A DNA stretch of 37,079 bases, taken from contig NZ_PXWG01000061.1 of assembly GCF_003011965.1 (NCBI RefSeq), forward strand, positions 1-37,079. Direction: 5' to 3'. This document shows positions 23,677-32,151 of the stretch, in pieces. The stretch is from Streptosporangium nondiastaticum (GTDB lineage: Bacteria; Actinomycetota; Actinomycetes; Streptomycetales; Streptomycetaceae). The notes below the pieces were generated by a model. It saw nothing but the letters and a program-made list of their open reading frames with translations, searched no databases and was not told the origin of the DNA. The translations under genes were made by a program, and so were the position numbers. How positions within the stretch are numbered: the stretch's first letter is position 1; each line of letters opens with the position of its first letter.

Positions 23677-23708
23677 TCAATGTCGTGAAGTAACAGAAGG
23701 ATTTCCCC

Positions 23709-25202
23709 TTGACCTCCTCACCGGCTCCCGCACCGGCCTCCCCACGCAACGAGACGGTCATCGTCTTCGCCCTGAGCCTCGCCGCCATGGTCGTGTCGAT
23801 GATGCAGACCCTGGTCGTCCCGATCCTCGGCCTCATCCAGAGCGACCTGGAGACCAGCTCCGCCAACGTCAGCTGGGTCACCACCGCGACCCTGCTCTCC
23901 GCCGCCGTCTTCACCCCGCTCCTCGGCCGCTTCGGCGACCAGCACGGCAAGAAGAAGACCCTGGTCGGCGTGCTGGTCGTCATGGTCGCCGGCTCCGTCC
24001 TCGCCGCCGTCACCCACTCCCTGCTGTGGCTGATCGTCGGCCGCGTGCTCCAGGGCGCCGCCACCGCGATCTTCCCGCTCGCGCTCTCCGTGCTGCGCGA
24101 AGAGGTCCGCCCCGCGAAGCTGCCCGGCGCCATGGCCATGGTCAGCGGCACCCTCGCCTTCGGCAGCGGCCTCGCCCTCGTCGCCACCGGCCTGCTCACC
24201 TCCGGCGACGACCCCGACTACCGCAGCGCGTTCTGGCTGGCCACCGGCCTCGCCGCGCTCGCGCTCCTCGCCGTCGCCCTCCTCGTCCCCGCCACCCGCG
24301 AGACCACCGGCGGCCGCACCGACGTCCTCGGCGCGCTCACCCTGGCCGCCACCCTCGTCCTGCTCCTGCTGCCCATCACCCAGGGCCACGAGTGGGGCTG
24401 GTCCTCCGGCCGCACCCTCGGCTGCTTCGCCGGCGCCGTCGTCATGGCCGCGCTCTGGACGCTGGTCGAGCGCAAGGTGCGCGAGCCGCTGGTCGACATG
24501 AAGATGTTCGCCCACCGCCCGGTCCTCTTCGCCAACATCGCCGGCCTCCTCGTCGGCTTCGGCTCCTTCGCCCTCTTCATCGGCGTGTCCTACCTCGTCC
24601 AGATGCCCGACAAGATCGCCGGCTACGGGTTCTCCGCCAGCGTGCTGCGCGCCTCCGTCGAGTACCTGCTGCCCAGCACCATCGTGTCGCTGCTCGCCGC
24701 CCCGGTCGGCGGCCAGCTCGTCCGCCACAAGGGCCCCCGCCTGGTCCTGCTGCTCGCCTCCCTCATCGGCACCGCCGGCTTCGTGTGGATCGCGCTCGAC
24801 CACGAGCACACGGTCTCCGTGATCGCCGCCGGCATGTTCGTCGGCGCCGCCATCAGCTTCGGCTACGCCGCCATGCCCGCCGTGATCGTCGCCAGCGTCC
24901 CGCCCCGGCAGACCGGCATCGCCAACGGCATCAACTCCATCTCCCGCTCCACGGGCAGCGCCATCGGCAGCGCCATGATCACCACGGTGCTGGCCTCCAA
25001 GAGCCTTGAACACCTGCCGCCGGGCGCGCCCAAGCTGCCCGCCGAGAGCCAGTTCACGCTCACCTTCGTCATCGCCGGCACGGCGTTCCTGCTCGTCGCC
25101 CTCGTCGCCGGGCTCGGCCTGCGGAAGATCCACGCCCGGCGCGCCGAAGTGGCGGAGCCCGCCGCCGCGGCGGACGCTGAGACCGCACCCGCCGGCGCCT
25201 GA
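23709..25202 (+). CDS. MFS drug exporter, 14-helix DHA2 family
   Basis: Proton-coupled efflux pump of the inner membrane, 497 residues with about 14 transmembrane segments. Motif A appears as GRFGDQHGKKK after helix 2, and motif C-like glycine-rich helices follow, as in QacA/EmrB-type pumps. The start is the rare TTG at 23709, supported by AGAAGGA 7 nt upstream and the protein pattern. It is the first gene of an operon with a quinone oxidoreductase (33-bp gap). The divergent MarR regulator and dyads suggest inducible efflux of toxic compounds, possibly the cell's own product. Confidence 0.95.
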   Translation: MTSSPAPAPASPRNETVIVFALSLAAMVVSMMQTLVVPILGLIQSDLETSSANVSWVTTATLLSAAVFTPLLGRFGDQHGKKKTLVGVLVVMVAGSVLAAVTHSLLWLIVGRVLQGAATAIFPLALSVLREEVRPAKLPGAMAMVSGTLAFGSGLALVATGLLTSGDDPDYRSAFWLATGLAALALLAVALLVPATRETTGGRTDVLGALTLAATLVLLLLPITQGHEWGWSSGRTLGCFAGAVVMAALWTLVERKVREPLVDMKMFAHRPVLFANIAGLLVGFGSFALFIGVSYLVQMPDKIAGYGFSASVLRASVEYLLPSTIVSLLAAPVGGQLVRHKGPRLVLLLASLIGTAGFVWIALDHEHTVSVIAAGMFVGAAISFGYAAMPAVIVASVPPRQTGIANGINSISRSTGSAIGSAMITTVLASKSLEHLPPGAPKLPAESQFTLTFVIAGTAFLLVALVAGLGLRKIHARRAEVAEPAAAADAETAPAGA

Positions 25203-25235
25203 CGCGCGCCCCGTACCCCGCGAGGAGCACCACCC

Positions 25236-26162
25236 ATGAAGGCCATCAGCTACCGGACCTACGGAGGACCCGAGGTCCTCGAATTCGGCGAGCGGCCGAA
25301 CCCCAAGGTCGGCCCCGACTCCGTCCTGGTCAAGGTCAAGGCCGCCGCGGTCAACCCCGTCGACTGGAAGGCCCGCTCCGGCTACCTCGACCCCGCCCTC
25401 GACGCGGTCTTCCCCGTCATCCCCGGCTGGGACGTCGCGGGCGTCGTGGTCCGGCCCGGCGCCGACGTCACCGAGTTCGCCGAGGGCGACGAGGTCATCG
25501 GCTACGTCCGCGAGGACTTCCTCTCCCGCGGCACCTTCGCCGAATACGTCGCCGCGCCCGTACGGACCCTCGCGCGCAAGCCGAAGAACCTCACCTTCGA
25601 GGAGGCCGCTGGCCTGCCGCTGGCCGGGCTCACCGCCTACCAGGCCCTGGTCAAGGCGCTCCGGCTGTGGGAGGGCGAGACCGTGCTGATCCACGCCGCG
25701 TCCGGCGGCGTCGGCACCATGGCCGTCCAGATCGCCCGGCACTTCGGCGCGCGCGTCATCGGCACGGCGAGCGAGCGCAACCACGACTACCTGCGCTCCC
25801 TCGGCGCGGAGCCCGTCCTGTACGGGGACGGGCTCGCCGAGCGGGTGCGGGCGCTCGCCCCGGAGGGCGTCGACTCCGTGCTCGACCTCGCCGGCGGCGA
25901 CGCGCTCGCGGTCTCGCCCGGGCTCCTCGCCCACGGCGGCCGGCTCGCCTCCGTCGCCGACCCGGCCGTCCTCGGCCACGGCGGCCGCTATGTCTTCGTC
26001 CGCCCGGACCGGTCCGACCTCACGGCCCTCACCGATCTGGCGGAGAACGGCAAGCTCACGGTGGAGGTGGCGAAGGTCTTCCCCCTGGAACGCACTGCGG
26101 AAGCCCACCGCCTCAGCGAGCAGGGTCACACCCGCGGCAAGATCGTAGTAACGGTCGACTAG
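25236..26162 (+). CDS. NADP-dependent quinone oxidoreductase (MDR, zinc-free)
   Basis: Reductase of the quinone oxidoreductase branch of medium-chain dehydrogenases, 308 residues. N-terminal MKAISYRTYGGPEVLEF and VNPVDWKARSGYL are family hallmarks. The nucleotide-binding motif is HAASGGVGTMAVQIARHFG. No structural-zinc cysteines are present. The ATG at 25236 follows GAGGAG by about 8 nt. It is cotranscribed with the MFS exporter and so probably protects against the same quinone or electrophile. A 164-bp repeat array starts about 35 bp after its stop. Confidence 0.94.
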   Translation: MKAISYRTYGGPEVLEFGERPNPKVGPDSVLVKVKAAAVNPVDWKARSGYLDPALDAVFPVIPGWDVAGVVVRPGADVTEFAEGDEVIGYVREDFLSRGTFAEYVAAPVRTLARKPKNLTFEEAAGLPLAGLTAYQALVKALRLWEGETVLIHAASGGVGTMAVQIARHFGARVIGTASERNHDYLRSLGAEPVLYGDGLAERVRALAPEGVDSVLDLAGGDALAVSPGLLAHGGRLASVADPAVLGHGGRYVFVRPDRSDLTALTDLAENGKLTVEVAKVFPLERTAEAHRLSEQGHTRGKIVVTVD

Positions 26163-26197
26163 CCGCCACGCGCGGAGCCCGGTGGCTCGGCCGCGCC

Positions 26198-26745
26198 CAC
26201 TTTCCTCCGCCGCGGCGGTGATCAGCCCCGGTGGCGGGTTCCGGCGGTGCCGTTCCGGGCGCGCCTGGTTTCGGCACCGCCGGTCAGGCGTGTGGTGGTT
26301 GCTCGCCGTGGCGGCGGAGGGGGTGTGCGGGGCGCGGCCCGGGGGCTGGTGCAGGCTTCGCACCTTTCTTCCGCCGCGATGGTGATCAGCCCCGGCGGCG
26401 GGTTCCGGCGGTGCCGTTCCGGGCGCGCCTGGTTTCGGCACCGCCGGTAGGGGCGCGTGGTGGTTGCTCGCCGTGGCGGCGGAGGGGGTGCGCGGGGCGC
26501 GGCCCGGGGGCTGGTGCCGGCTTCGCACCTTTTTCCGCCGCGATGGTGATCAGCCCCGGTGGCGGGTTCCGGCGGTGCCGTGCCGGGTGCGCCTGGTTTC
26601 GGGACCGCCGGTAGGGGCGCGTGGTGGTTGCTCGCCGTGGCGGCGGAGGGGACGCGCGCGGCCCGGTGCCGGTGCCGGCTCCGCACTTTTCTTCCGCCGC
26701 GACGGCGATCAACCCCTACGGCGGGTTCCGGCGGTGCCGTGCCGA
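26198..26745. repeat. 164-bp tandem repeat, about 3.3 units, each with a 43-bp palindrome
   Basis: The marker GATCAGCCCC begins at 26220, 26384 and 26548 (spacing exactly 164), and its diverged form GATCAACCCC at 26707 (spacing 159). Each unit has a palindrome with arms CCGGCGGTGCCG and CGGCACCGCCGG: 26241-26283, 26405-26447 and 26569-26611 (one arm mismatch in the third). The fourth unit keeps only the left arm, at 26728. GGTGGTTGCTCGCCGTGGCG also recurs in the spacers. Reading frames across it are artefacts of periodicity. It fills most of the 666-bp gap between convergent genes, and no gene is seen there. Confidence 0.93.
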
Positions 26746-26828
26746 CCGCGGCCGCGCCCGCCGCCTGCGCCCCCGGCGCGCCGTTCCACCGGCAACCCCG
26801 CCCGGCAGGGCTCACCGCTCGGCAGGGC

Positions 26829-27344
26829 TCACCGCCCCCGGAGTCGGCGGTACGCCTCGAAGCCGTCCGGGACCCAGTCCCACTCGCCGAGCCGGGCGTG
26901 GAGCTCCTCCTCGGAGAGGAACCCGTGCCAGGCGACCTCCGACACCTGCGGGCTGACCGCCAGGTCGCACCGCACCTCGTAGACCGCCGACCACCACGAT
27001 CCCCCCGGCCCCTCGTAGAGGAACCGGAACAGCGGCGTCGGCGCCGGCAGCCCGGAGACGCCGAGTTCCTCCTCGGCCTCCCGCAGCGCCGCCTCGTCGT
27101 ACGACTCGCCCGCCCCCACGACCCCGCCCACGAACATGTCGTGGCGCGAGGGGAAGACCAGCTTCCCCGGGGTGCGCCGGTGGACGAAGATCCGCCCGTC
27201 GGCGTCCCGGGCGAGGACGAACACGCAGCGGTGGCGCAGGCCGCGCGCGTATGCCTCCCCGCGCGGGGCCTGCCCGACCACCCGGTCCTGCTCGTCGACG
27301 ATGTCCAGCACTTCGTCCGCCGGCTGCGGTGTCAGATCGCTCAT
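26829..27344 (-). CDS. NUDIX hydrolase
   Basis: Hydrolyses a nucleoside diphosphate linked to another group; 171 residues. The Nudix box is complete at residues 74-96 (Gly74, Glu80, Arg88-Glu89, Glu92-Glu93, Gly95). The N-terminal DEQDRVVGQAPRGEAYARGL and LRHRCVFVLARDADG resemble the YfcD/isopentenyl-diphosphate isomerase-like subgroup. Isomerase activity is not implied, since the Cys and Glu of true IDI are not obvious. It lies 34 bp after the DMT transporter gene on the same strand and may be cotranscribed. Confidence 0.93.
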   Translation of the reverse strand: MSDLTPQPADEVLDIVDEQDRVVGQAPRGEAYARGLRHRCVFVLARDADGRIFVHRRTPGKLVFPSRHDMFVGGVVGAGESYDEAALREAEEELGVSGLPAPTPLFRFLYEGPGGSWWSAVYEVRCDLAVSPQVSEVAWHGFLSEEELHARLGEWDWVPDGFEAYRRLRGR

Positions 27345-27378
27345 GCGCCCATGAAAGCAGCGCGCCCCGCCCCGCCGC

Positions 27379-28266
27379 TCAGTGCGGCTGGAGATCGCGC
27401 ACCCGGTCCACTTCCGCCGTCCCCGACGGCATCGCCGGATGCCGCCCGATCAGCACGATGCCGATCACGATGGCCACCAGCCCGGCCGCCTCCCAGGCGA
27501 GCGCCCCGGGCGAGGTGTCCAGCCGGTCGCCGAGGAACCCCACTCCGCAGGCGATCCCGGCGAGCGGCTGCGCCGCGGTCAGGGCGGGCAGGGACATCCG
27601 CAGCGGGGCCGTCTCGAAGGCGCTCTGGACGAAGAGCAGAGCCGTGAGGCCGAGCACGAGCACCCCGTACGGCTGCCAGGTCAGGAAGAACGCCGTCAGG
27701 CCGTCCTCGGACAGCCGTTTGCCACTGACGCGCGTGAGGGCGTCCTGCAGCCCGTAGAGCAGCCCGGCGGCGATCGCCAGCATCGGCGCTTCGACGCTCA
27801 TCCGGGCCCGTTTGGAGGCCGCGGCGAGCGCGAGCGCGCCGCCCACCACGATGCCGATGATGAGCCAGTGCCGCAGAGGATCGGTGACGGTGGCTCCGCC
27901 GTGCGGCTGACCCGCGACGATGAAGGCCGCGACGCCGCCGGCCAGCAGCCACAGCCCGCCCCACCCCGACCGGCCCAGCGGCTGGCGGGTCTGCCAGCGG
28001 GAGAGGGCCATCGCGAACAGCAGGTTCGTCGCGAGGAGGGGCTCGACCAGCGACACCTCGCCCTGCCCCAGCGCGATCGCGCCGAGGACCATCCCGCACA
28101 CCATCATCCCGATGCCGGCCAGCCAGCGCGGCATCCGGACGAGGTCGAGCAGCAGCCGGAGGGAGAGGAAGTCGCTCATCGGGGCCCGCTGCGCGGCGTT
28201 CTGCTGGAGGACGAAGCCGATGCCCAGGCAGCAGGCCGCGCTCACGGCGAAGGCGAAGACCATCAC
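27379..28266 (-). CDS. DMT-superfamily membrane transporter (EamA-like)
   Basis: Integral membrane protein of 295 residues with about ten hydrophobic segments arranged as two EamA-like halves. N-terminal AFAVSAACCLGIGFVLQQNAAQRAP and the later LLYGLQDALTRVSGKRL at the start of the second half fit the drug/metabolite transporter superfamily. The start is ambiguous: GAGG at 28275-28278 overlaps the GTG at 28275, so GTG 28266 (8 nt spacing) or ATG 28263 (11 nt) is more plausible. Substrate and direction are unknown. It is the first gene of a likely pair with the NUDIX hydrolase. Confidence 0.87.
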   Translation of the reverse strand: MMVFAFAVSAACCLGIGFVLQQNAAQRAPMSDFLSLRLLLDLVRMPRWLAGIGMMVCGMVLGAIALGQGEVSLVEPLLATNLLFAMALSRWQTRQPLGRSGWGGLWLLAGGVAAFIVAGQPHGGATVTDPLRHWLIIGIVVGGALALAAASKRARMSVEAPMLAIAAGLLYGLQDALTRVSGKRLSEDGLTAFFLTWQPYGVLVLGLTALLFVQSAFETAPLRMSLPALTAAQPLAGIACGVGFLGDRLDTSPGALAWEAAGLVAIVIGIVLIGRHPAMPSGTAEVDRVRDLQPH

Positions 28267-28275
28267 GTCGCGCAC

Positions 28276-28647
28276 CTCAAGACCATTCGGTCGTCGGGGA
28301 CTTGACAGAAAAACGATAGCCGCCTTGTGGGCGGTGTGACGGCCGAGTACCCCTCTTTCGTGCGGCCATCCCCTCCAACGGTCGACACCTCCCGGGAGTG
28401 CCCCGCCGTTCGTCGAACTGCTGTCCGTAGGGTGGGTGTGCGAGTCGCGTACGGCAGTGCGGGGCGCGGGGGAGTGAACCGCGGTAACCGGAACTGACCT
28501 CTTGTGAGTTGATGAACTGTCAGCCCCAAGATCGGGTCTTGACTCGGAGTAGTGACTACCGCTTTGCTGTGCGTGACTGACGTGGATGCATGCGGACGCC
28601 CCGACCAGGCGGCCGGAGGGGACGTACGCCGTGGAGGAAGCCCGCAG
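28276..28647. other. Intergenic region between divergent genes, no gene seen
   Basis: This 372-bp stretch is less GC-rich than its surroundings near 28290-28320 and 28480-28580. It contains a hairpin CCGCC-TTGTG-GGCGG near 28321-28335, TTGACA at 28302-28307 without a matching -10, and TTGACT at 28539-28544 with only weak -10 candidates. GTAGT-G-ACTAC is a small dyad near 28549-28559. GGAGGA about 9 nt before 28648 is the ribosome site of the next gene. I see no RNA gene. Confidence 0.5.
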
Positions 28648-29649
28648 ATGACGCCCCCGCGCCCCCTAGGGAAAGCGGCCCGGGCTGCCCGCTCCCGGAA
28701 CAAGGACGGGGTGGCCTTCGACGCCGCCCTCGACGACGGCGCGCTCGCCACCGTCCGTGACGCCCTCGCCCGGGGCCGCTGGACCGAGGCCCGCCGGCTG
28801 CTCGCCGAGACCGGCGACGACTGGGACCGCCGCGGCCACCGCCTCGTCGTCCTCGCCGAGGGCCCCTCCAGCCTCGCCTGGGCCCGCGAGTGGCAGCTCG
28901 CCGAGCCCGACAGCCCGGACGCCGCGGCCCTCCTCGCCTGCGCCACCGTCTTCCGCGCCGTCGACGGCAAGGACAGCCCCGAGACGGCCCGCGCCGCCTG
29001 CCTGGTGGCGGCCAGGATGGCCCCCACGGACCCGTCCCCCTGGCTCGCCGTCCTCATCCTCGCCCGCCGCACCGGCACCGACGACGAGCGCGTGCGCGCC
29101 TTCGACCAGGTCCGCGCCCGGCACCGGGACCACCACCACGCCCACCACCTCATGGCCGCCTGCCTCGCCGAGCACCAGGAGGGCGACCGCGACGACCCCC
29201 TGCACGAGGTCTACGACTTCGCCTCCTGGGCCGCCGAACAGGCGCCCGCGGACTCGCCCTTGGCCGTCCTGCCCGTCGTCGCCCACGCCGAGCGCTACCG
29301 CGTCCTCGCCCGCGCCGGCCTCGAACCCGGCGACCCCGCGCTCTCCCGCCACTGGACCAGCCGCCGCGCCCGCCAGGTGATGAAGGCCGCCTTCGACTGG
29401 TGGCTCGAATGGGACATAGACGAGAACGACGAGCACACCGGCGCGCCCGCCGGCGGCGCCCACCCCCGCCGCAAGGTCGACCTGAACTACCTCGCCCACG
29501 CCAAGCTCCACGAAGGCCGGCTCGCCGAGGCGGCGGCCCTGCTCACGCGCATAGGGCCGCACGCCACCCCCGCGCCCTGGTCCTACCCCGACCGGGACGC
29601 GGGCCGGGCGTTCCAGGACGCGCGCCGCGCCGCCCTCGGCTCCGCCTGA
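28648..29649 (+). CDS. Hypothetical helical protein, TPR-like
   Basis: Not recognised. The ATG at 28648 follows GGAGGA by 9 nt; an in-frame extension upstream looks noncoding. The 333 residues are soluble, Ala/Asp/His-rich and predominantly helical. Repeating helix pairs such as ALARGRWTEARRLLAETGDD and AKLHEGRLAEAAALLTRIG suggest a TPR-like or alpha-solenoid scaffold. A His-rich stretch RHRDHHHAHH lies near residue 155. No catalytic motif is apparent. It is followed after 69 bp by an APC permease on the same strand and may share its transcript. Confidence 0.72.
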   Translation: MTPPRPLGKAARAARSRNKDGVAFDAALDDGALATVRDALARGRWTEARRLLAETGDDWDRRGHRLVVLAEGPSSLAWAREWQLAEPDSPDAAALLACATVFRAVDGKDSPETARAACLVAARMAPTDPSPWLAVLILARRTGTDDERVRAFDQVRARHRDHHHAHHLMAACLAEHQEGDRDDPLHEVYDFASWAAEQAPADSPLAVLPVVAHAERYRVLARAGLEPGDPALSRHWTSRRARQVMKAAFDWWLEWDIDENDEHTGAPAGGAHPRRKVDLNYLAHAKLHEGRLAEAAALLTRIGPHATPAPWSYPDRDAGRAFQDARRAALGSA

Positions 29650-29718
29650 CCCCGTCCGGCAGCCGCGCCACCCCTGCACCACTGTCCCCGCTCTCCCCAC
29701 GGGAAGGACCACCCCGCC

Positions 29719-31245
29719 ATGACGACGGGCACGACGAGCGAGATCAGCACGTTCAAGGGCCAGGAGAGACGCCTGCGCGCCGACCGCATAGGGCTCGCCG
29801 GCCTGCTCCTGTCCGTGGTCGCCGCCAGCGCGCCGCTCATGGTGACGGCCGGCGTCATGCCCACCACGTACGGCACGATGGCCATCGTCGGGCAGCCCCT
29901 GCTCTTCGTCATCCTCGGCGTGGTGCTGACCCTCTTCAGCTTCGGCTACGCCGAGATGAGCCGCCACGTCCACAACGCCGGCGCCTTCTACGCCTACATC
30001 GCCCGCGGTCTCGGCGGCACCGCCGGCGCGGCCGCCTCCGTCGTCGCCCTCGTCGCCTACAGCCCCATGCAGTTCGGCATCTACGGCATCTTCGGCTACG
30101 AGCTCTCCGGTCTGCTCCACGAGCACCTCGGCATCGGCGTCGCCTGGTGGGTCCCCGCCCTGGCCGCCGTCCTCGTCGTCGGCGTCCTCGGCTGGCTGAA
30201 GATAGACCTCAGCGCCAAGGTCCTCGGCGTGCTGCTGCTCATCGAGTGCGTGATGGTCGTCGCGTTCGACGTCGCGGGCGTCGCGAGCCCCGGCCCGGAG
30301 GGCGTCTCCTTCCACGCCTTCGATCCCGCCACCCTCGGCGGCGGCGGGCTCGGCACCGCCCTCTGCTTCACCATCGCCGCCTTCGTCGGCTTCGAGCAGG
30401 CCGCCGTCTACGCCGAGGAGACCAGCCGCCCGAACGTCGTCGTCGCCCGCGTCACCTTCCTCGCCGTCGGCTTCGTCGCCCTCTTCTTCGCCCTCAGCTC
30501 GTGGGCCCTCAGCGTCGCCGCCGGGCCCGGGCACATCGTCGGCCTCGCCCAGGAACAGGGCCCGAACCTCCTCTTCGGCCTCACCGAGGACCGGCTCGGC
30601 GGCACCTTCACCGACGTCATGCACGTCTTCTACGTGACCGGCATGTTCGCCGCCATGCTCAGCTTCCACAACGTCGTCGCCCGCTACGCCTTCGCCATGG
30701 GCCGCGAGGGCCTGCTGCCCGCCGCCGTCGGCCGCACCTCCCGGGCGAGCGGCGCCCCCGCCTACGGGTCCCTGCTGCAGAGCGGCGTGTCGCTGCTGGC
30801 GGTGCTGCTCTTCGCGCTGACCGACGGCCGCCCGCAGGGCGACCCCACCGCGCCGGTCCTGCGCCTGTTCACCTGGAGCGGCAACGTCGGCGCCCTCGGC
30901 GTCATCATGCTGATGGCCGCCGCGTCCGCCGCCGTCATCGCCTTCTTCGTGCGGCGCGGTGCCGCGCGGGCCCAGGCGCCCCGCCTCGTCGCCTCCGGCG
31001 TCGCCGGCGCCGCCCTCCTCGTGATCGCCGCGTACGCGGTCAAGGACTTCGACGTCCTCCTCGGCGCCGACCCCGGCTCGCCCCTGCGCTGGATCCTGCC
31101 CGGCACCATCGGCGCGGCCGTCGTCGTCGGCATCGGCTACGGCATCGTCCTCAAGTACGTGCGGCCCGGCGTGCACGGCAGCATCGGCCTGGGGAACGAG
31201 GCGTTCCAGCTGGAGAAGGCGGCCGCGGCGGCCGAGCGCGCCTAG
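29719..31245 (+). CDS. APC superfamily amino acid/polyamine permease
   Basis: Secondary transporter of the amino acid-polyamine-organocation superfamily, 508 residues with about 12 membrane helices. The first helix has the unwound SVVAASAPLMVTAGVMPTTY region where APC proteins bind the substrate amino and carboxyl groups. GFEQAAVYAEE in helix 6 is the second family hallmark. GGAAGGA lies about 11 nt before the ATG at 29719. The substrate cannot be told from sequence. It is convergent with the ferredoxin-like gene over a shared hairpin. Confidence 0.93.
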   Translation: MTTGTTSEISTFKGQERRLRADRIGLAGLLLSVVAASAPLMVTAGVMPTTYGTMAIVGQPLLFVILGVVLTLFSFGYAEMSRHVHNAGAFYAYIARGLGGTAGAAASVVALVAYSPMQFGIYGIFGYELSGLLHEHLGIGVAWWVPALAAVLVVGVLGWLKIDLSAKVLGVLLLIECVMVVAFDVAGVASPGPEGVSFHAFDPATLGGGGLGTALCFTIAAFVGFEQAAVYAEETSRPNVVVARVTFLAVGFVALFFALSSWALSVAAGPGHIVGLAQEQGPNLLFGLTEDRLGGTFTDVMHVFYVTGMFAAMLSFHNVVARYAFAMGREGLLPAAVGRTSRASGAPAYGSLLQSGVSLLAVLLFALTDGRPQGDPTAPVLRLFTWSGNVGALGVIMLMAAASAAVIAFFVRRGAARAQAPRLVASGVAGAALLVIAAYAVKDFDVLLGADPGSPLRWILPGTIGAAVVVGIGYGIVLKYVRPGVHGSIGLGNEAFQLEKAAAAAERA

Positions 31246-31255
31246 CGGGCCCGGC

Positions 31256-31309
31256 GGGGAAGGCCGCGCGCCGGCCCTCCACGGCCACTAGCCCTCCACG
31301 GCCTTCCCC
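31256..31309. terminator. Long-loop hairpin at convergent gene ends
   Basis: GGGGAAGGCCG (31256-31266) pairs perfectly with CGGCCTTCCCC (31299-31309). The loop holds two direct copies of GCCCTCCACGGCC (31274-31286, 31291-31303). The right part overlaps the last codons of the ferredoxin-like gene. Confidence 0.45.
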
Positions 31310-31698
31310 ACCCGCCGCGACACCGTGAACGCGTACAGGTCCAGCACCCCCGGCGGCTCCGCCAGCCCGGGCCCGCCGGCCCGCACCCAGGCGGCTATGT
31401 CCGCGAGCACGTCGTCGTCGTTGACCAGCCCGAGCCAGACGGGCCGGCCCCCGGCCGCCCGCCCCGCCGCCGACGGCTGGACGACCACCACGTTCGCCTG
31501 GTCGCACACGTCCAGGCACTCGGACGCCCGCACCTGCGCGGCACCGCCCAACGCGGCCCGCAGCCGCGGGATCTGCCCCGCGTGATCCACCCCCGGCACC
31601 TTCCGGGCGTCCCCGCAGCAGCAGCCGCGGCAGACGGTGATCCGGCAGGGGGCGGAGGAGACCGCCGGCGCCGTGCGCCGGGACTGGTTCGTGATCAT
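31288..31698 (-). CDS. Thioredoxin-like (2Fe-2S) ferredoxin-domain protein
   Basis: Small soluble protein of 136 residues (ATG 31698; a GTG at 31716 would add six). It has a Cys-rich N-terminus, CRITVCRGCCCGD (residues 18-30), and a later ECLDVC. Paired cysteines in two loops are the signature of thioredoxin-fold [2Fe-2S] ferredoxins such as those of NuoE type. A Pro/Ala-rich loop precedes the C-terminal helix DDVLADIAAWVRAGG. No redox partner gene lies next to it. The start has only a weak ribosome site. Confidence 0.8.
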   Translation of the reverse strand: MITNQSRRTAPAVSSAPCRITVCRGCCCGDARKVPGVDHAGQIPRLRAALGGAAQVRASECLDVCDQANVVVVQPSAAGRAAGGRPVWLGLVNDDDVLADIAAWVRAGGPGLAEPPGVLDLYAFTVSRRVGKAVEG

Positions 31699-31783
31699 CC
31701 GCCCGATGATACGCACGGGCCGCCCGGGCCCGGCCTCCGTCGGGCGGGGGAAGACGGCCGTGGGAAAACGACCCGGGCGCGGG

Positions 31784-31819
31784 AAAACGAAAGGAGCCCC
31801 AGCAATCGCTGGGGCTCCT
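31784..31819 (-). terminator. Intrinsic terminator of tRNA-Leu
   Basis: AGGAGCCCCAGC (31792-31803) and GCTGGGGCTCCT (31808-31819) form a perfect 12-bp stem with a 4-nt loop. On the minus strand it is followed by the T-rich TTTCGTTTT (31784-31791 and just beyond). It starts 7 nt after the tRNA 3' end and is the clearest terminator in the window. Confidence 0.92.
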
Positions 31820-31825
31820 CGCCGG

Positions 31826-31910
31826 TGTCCGAGGGGGGACTTGAACCCCCACGCCCGATAAAGGGCACTAGCACCTCAAGCTAGCGCGTCTGCCATTCCG
31901 CCACCCGGAC
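31826..31910 (-). tRNA. tRNA-Leu (anticodon GAG)
   Basis: Reads CUC/CUU leucine codons. The 85-nt minus-strand sequence folds as a class II tRNA. The acceptor stem is GTCCGGG with CTCGGAC plus discriminator A. The anticodon arm is CTAGC-TTGAGGT-GCTAG with GAG at 34-36. The variable arm is GCCC-TTTATC-GGGC, and the T arm is GGGGG-TTCAAGT-CCCCC. The genome continues ACCG after the acceptor stem, so the full CCA is not encoded. Confidence 0.97.
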
Positions 31911-32151
31911 CAGGTGTTTCGCCGTCCGGGCCGTGGCCCTTCCGACGAGGAAAACAATACCAAAGATCCGGGGGTGCTCGATCACCTGCCCGGTGGCGGC
32001 GGTGCGGGGGAGTGTGACGGGCGGATGTCGGCGGATGTCGGGCGCATTGCGGCCTTGGGCCGGGGCGGGCGGAGAGAGAGGATGGCCGAGGACCCACGCC
32101 GCGGACCGCCCCAGCAGGGCGGGCCGCGGCAGCGAACCACGAGGAGGCAGC

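Noticed and set aside
23718..26528. 936-residue minus-strand frame
   Set aside because: It is antisense to the MFS and oxidoreductase genes, is Gly/Asp/Glu-rich low complexity, and both opposite genes have clear family motifs.
26222..26815. Open frames on both strands across the 164-bp repeat (Pro/Arg-rich products)
   Set aside because: They repeat the same peptide with the DNA period, lack ribosome sites and are open only because GC-rich repeats have few stop codons.
28302..28307. Consensus TTGACA as a promoter -35
   Set aside because: No acceptable -10 lies 16-19 nt downstream, and the next plus-strand gene starts more than 300 bp away.
28666..31176. 836-residue minus-strand frame
   Set aside because: Antisense of the APC permease and the helical protein genes; composition typical of GC-rich shadow frames.
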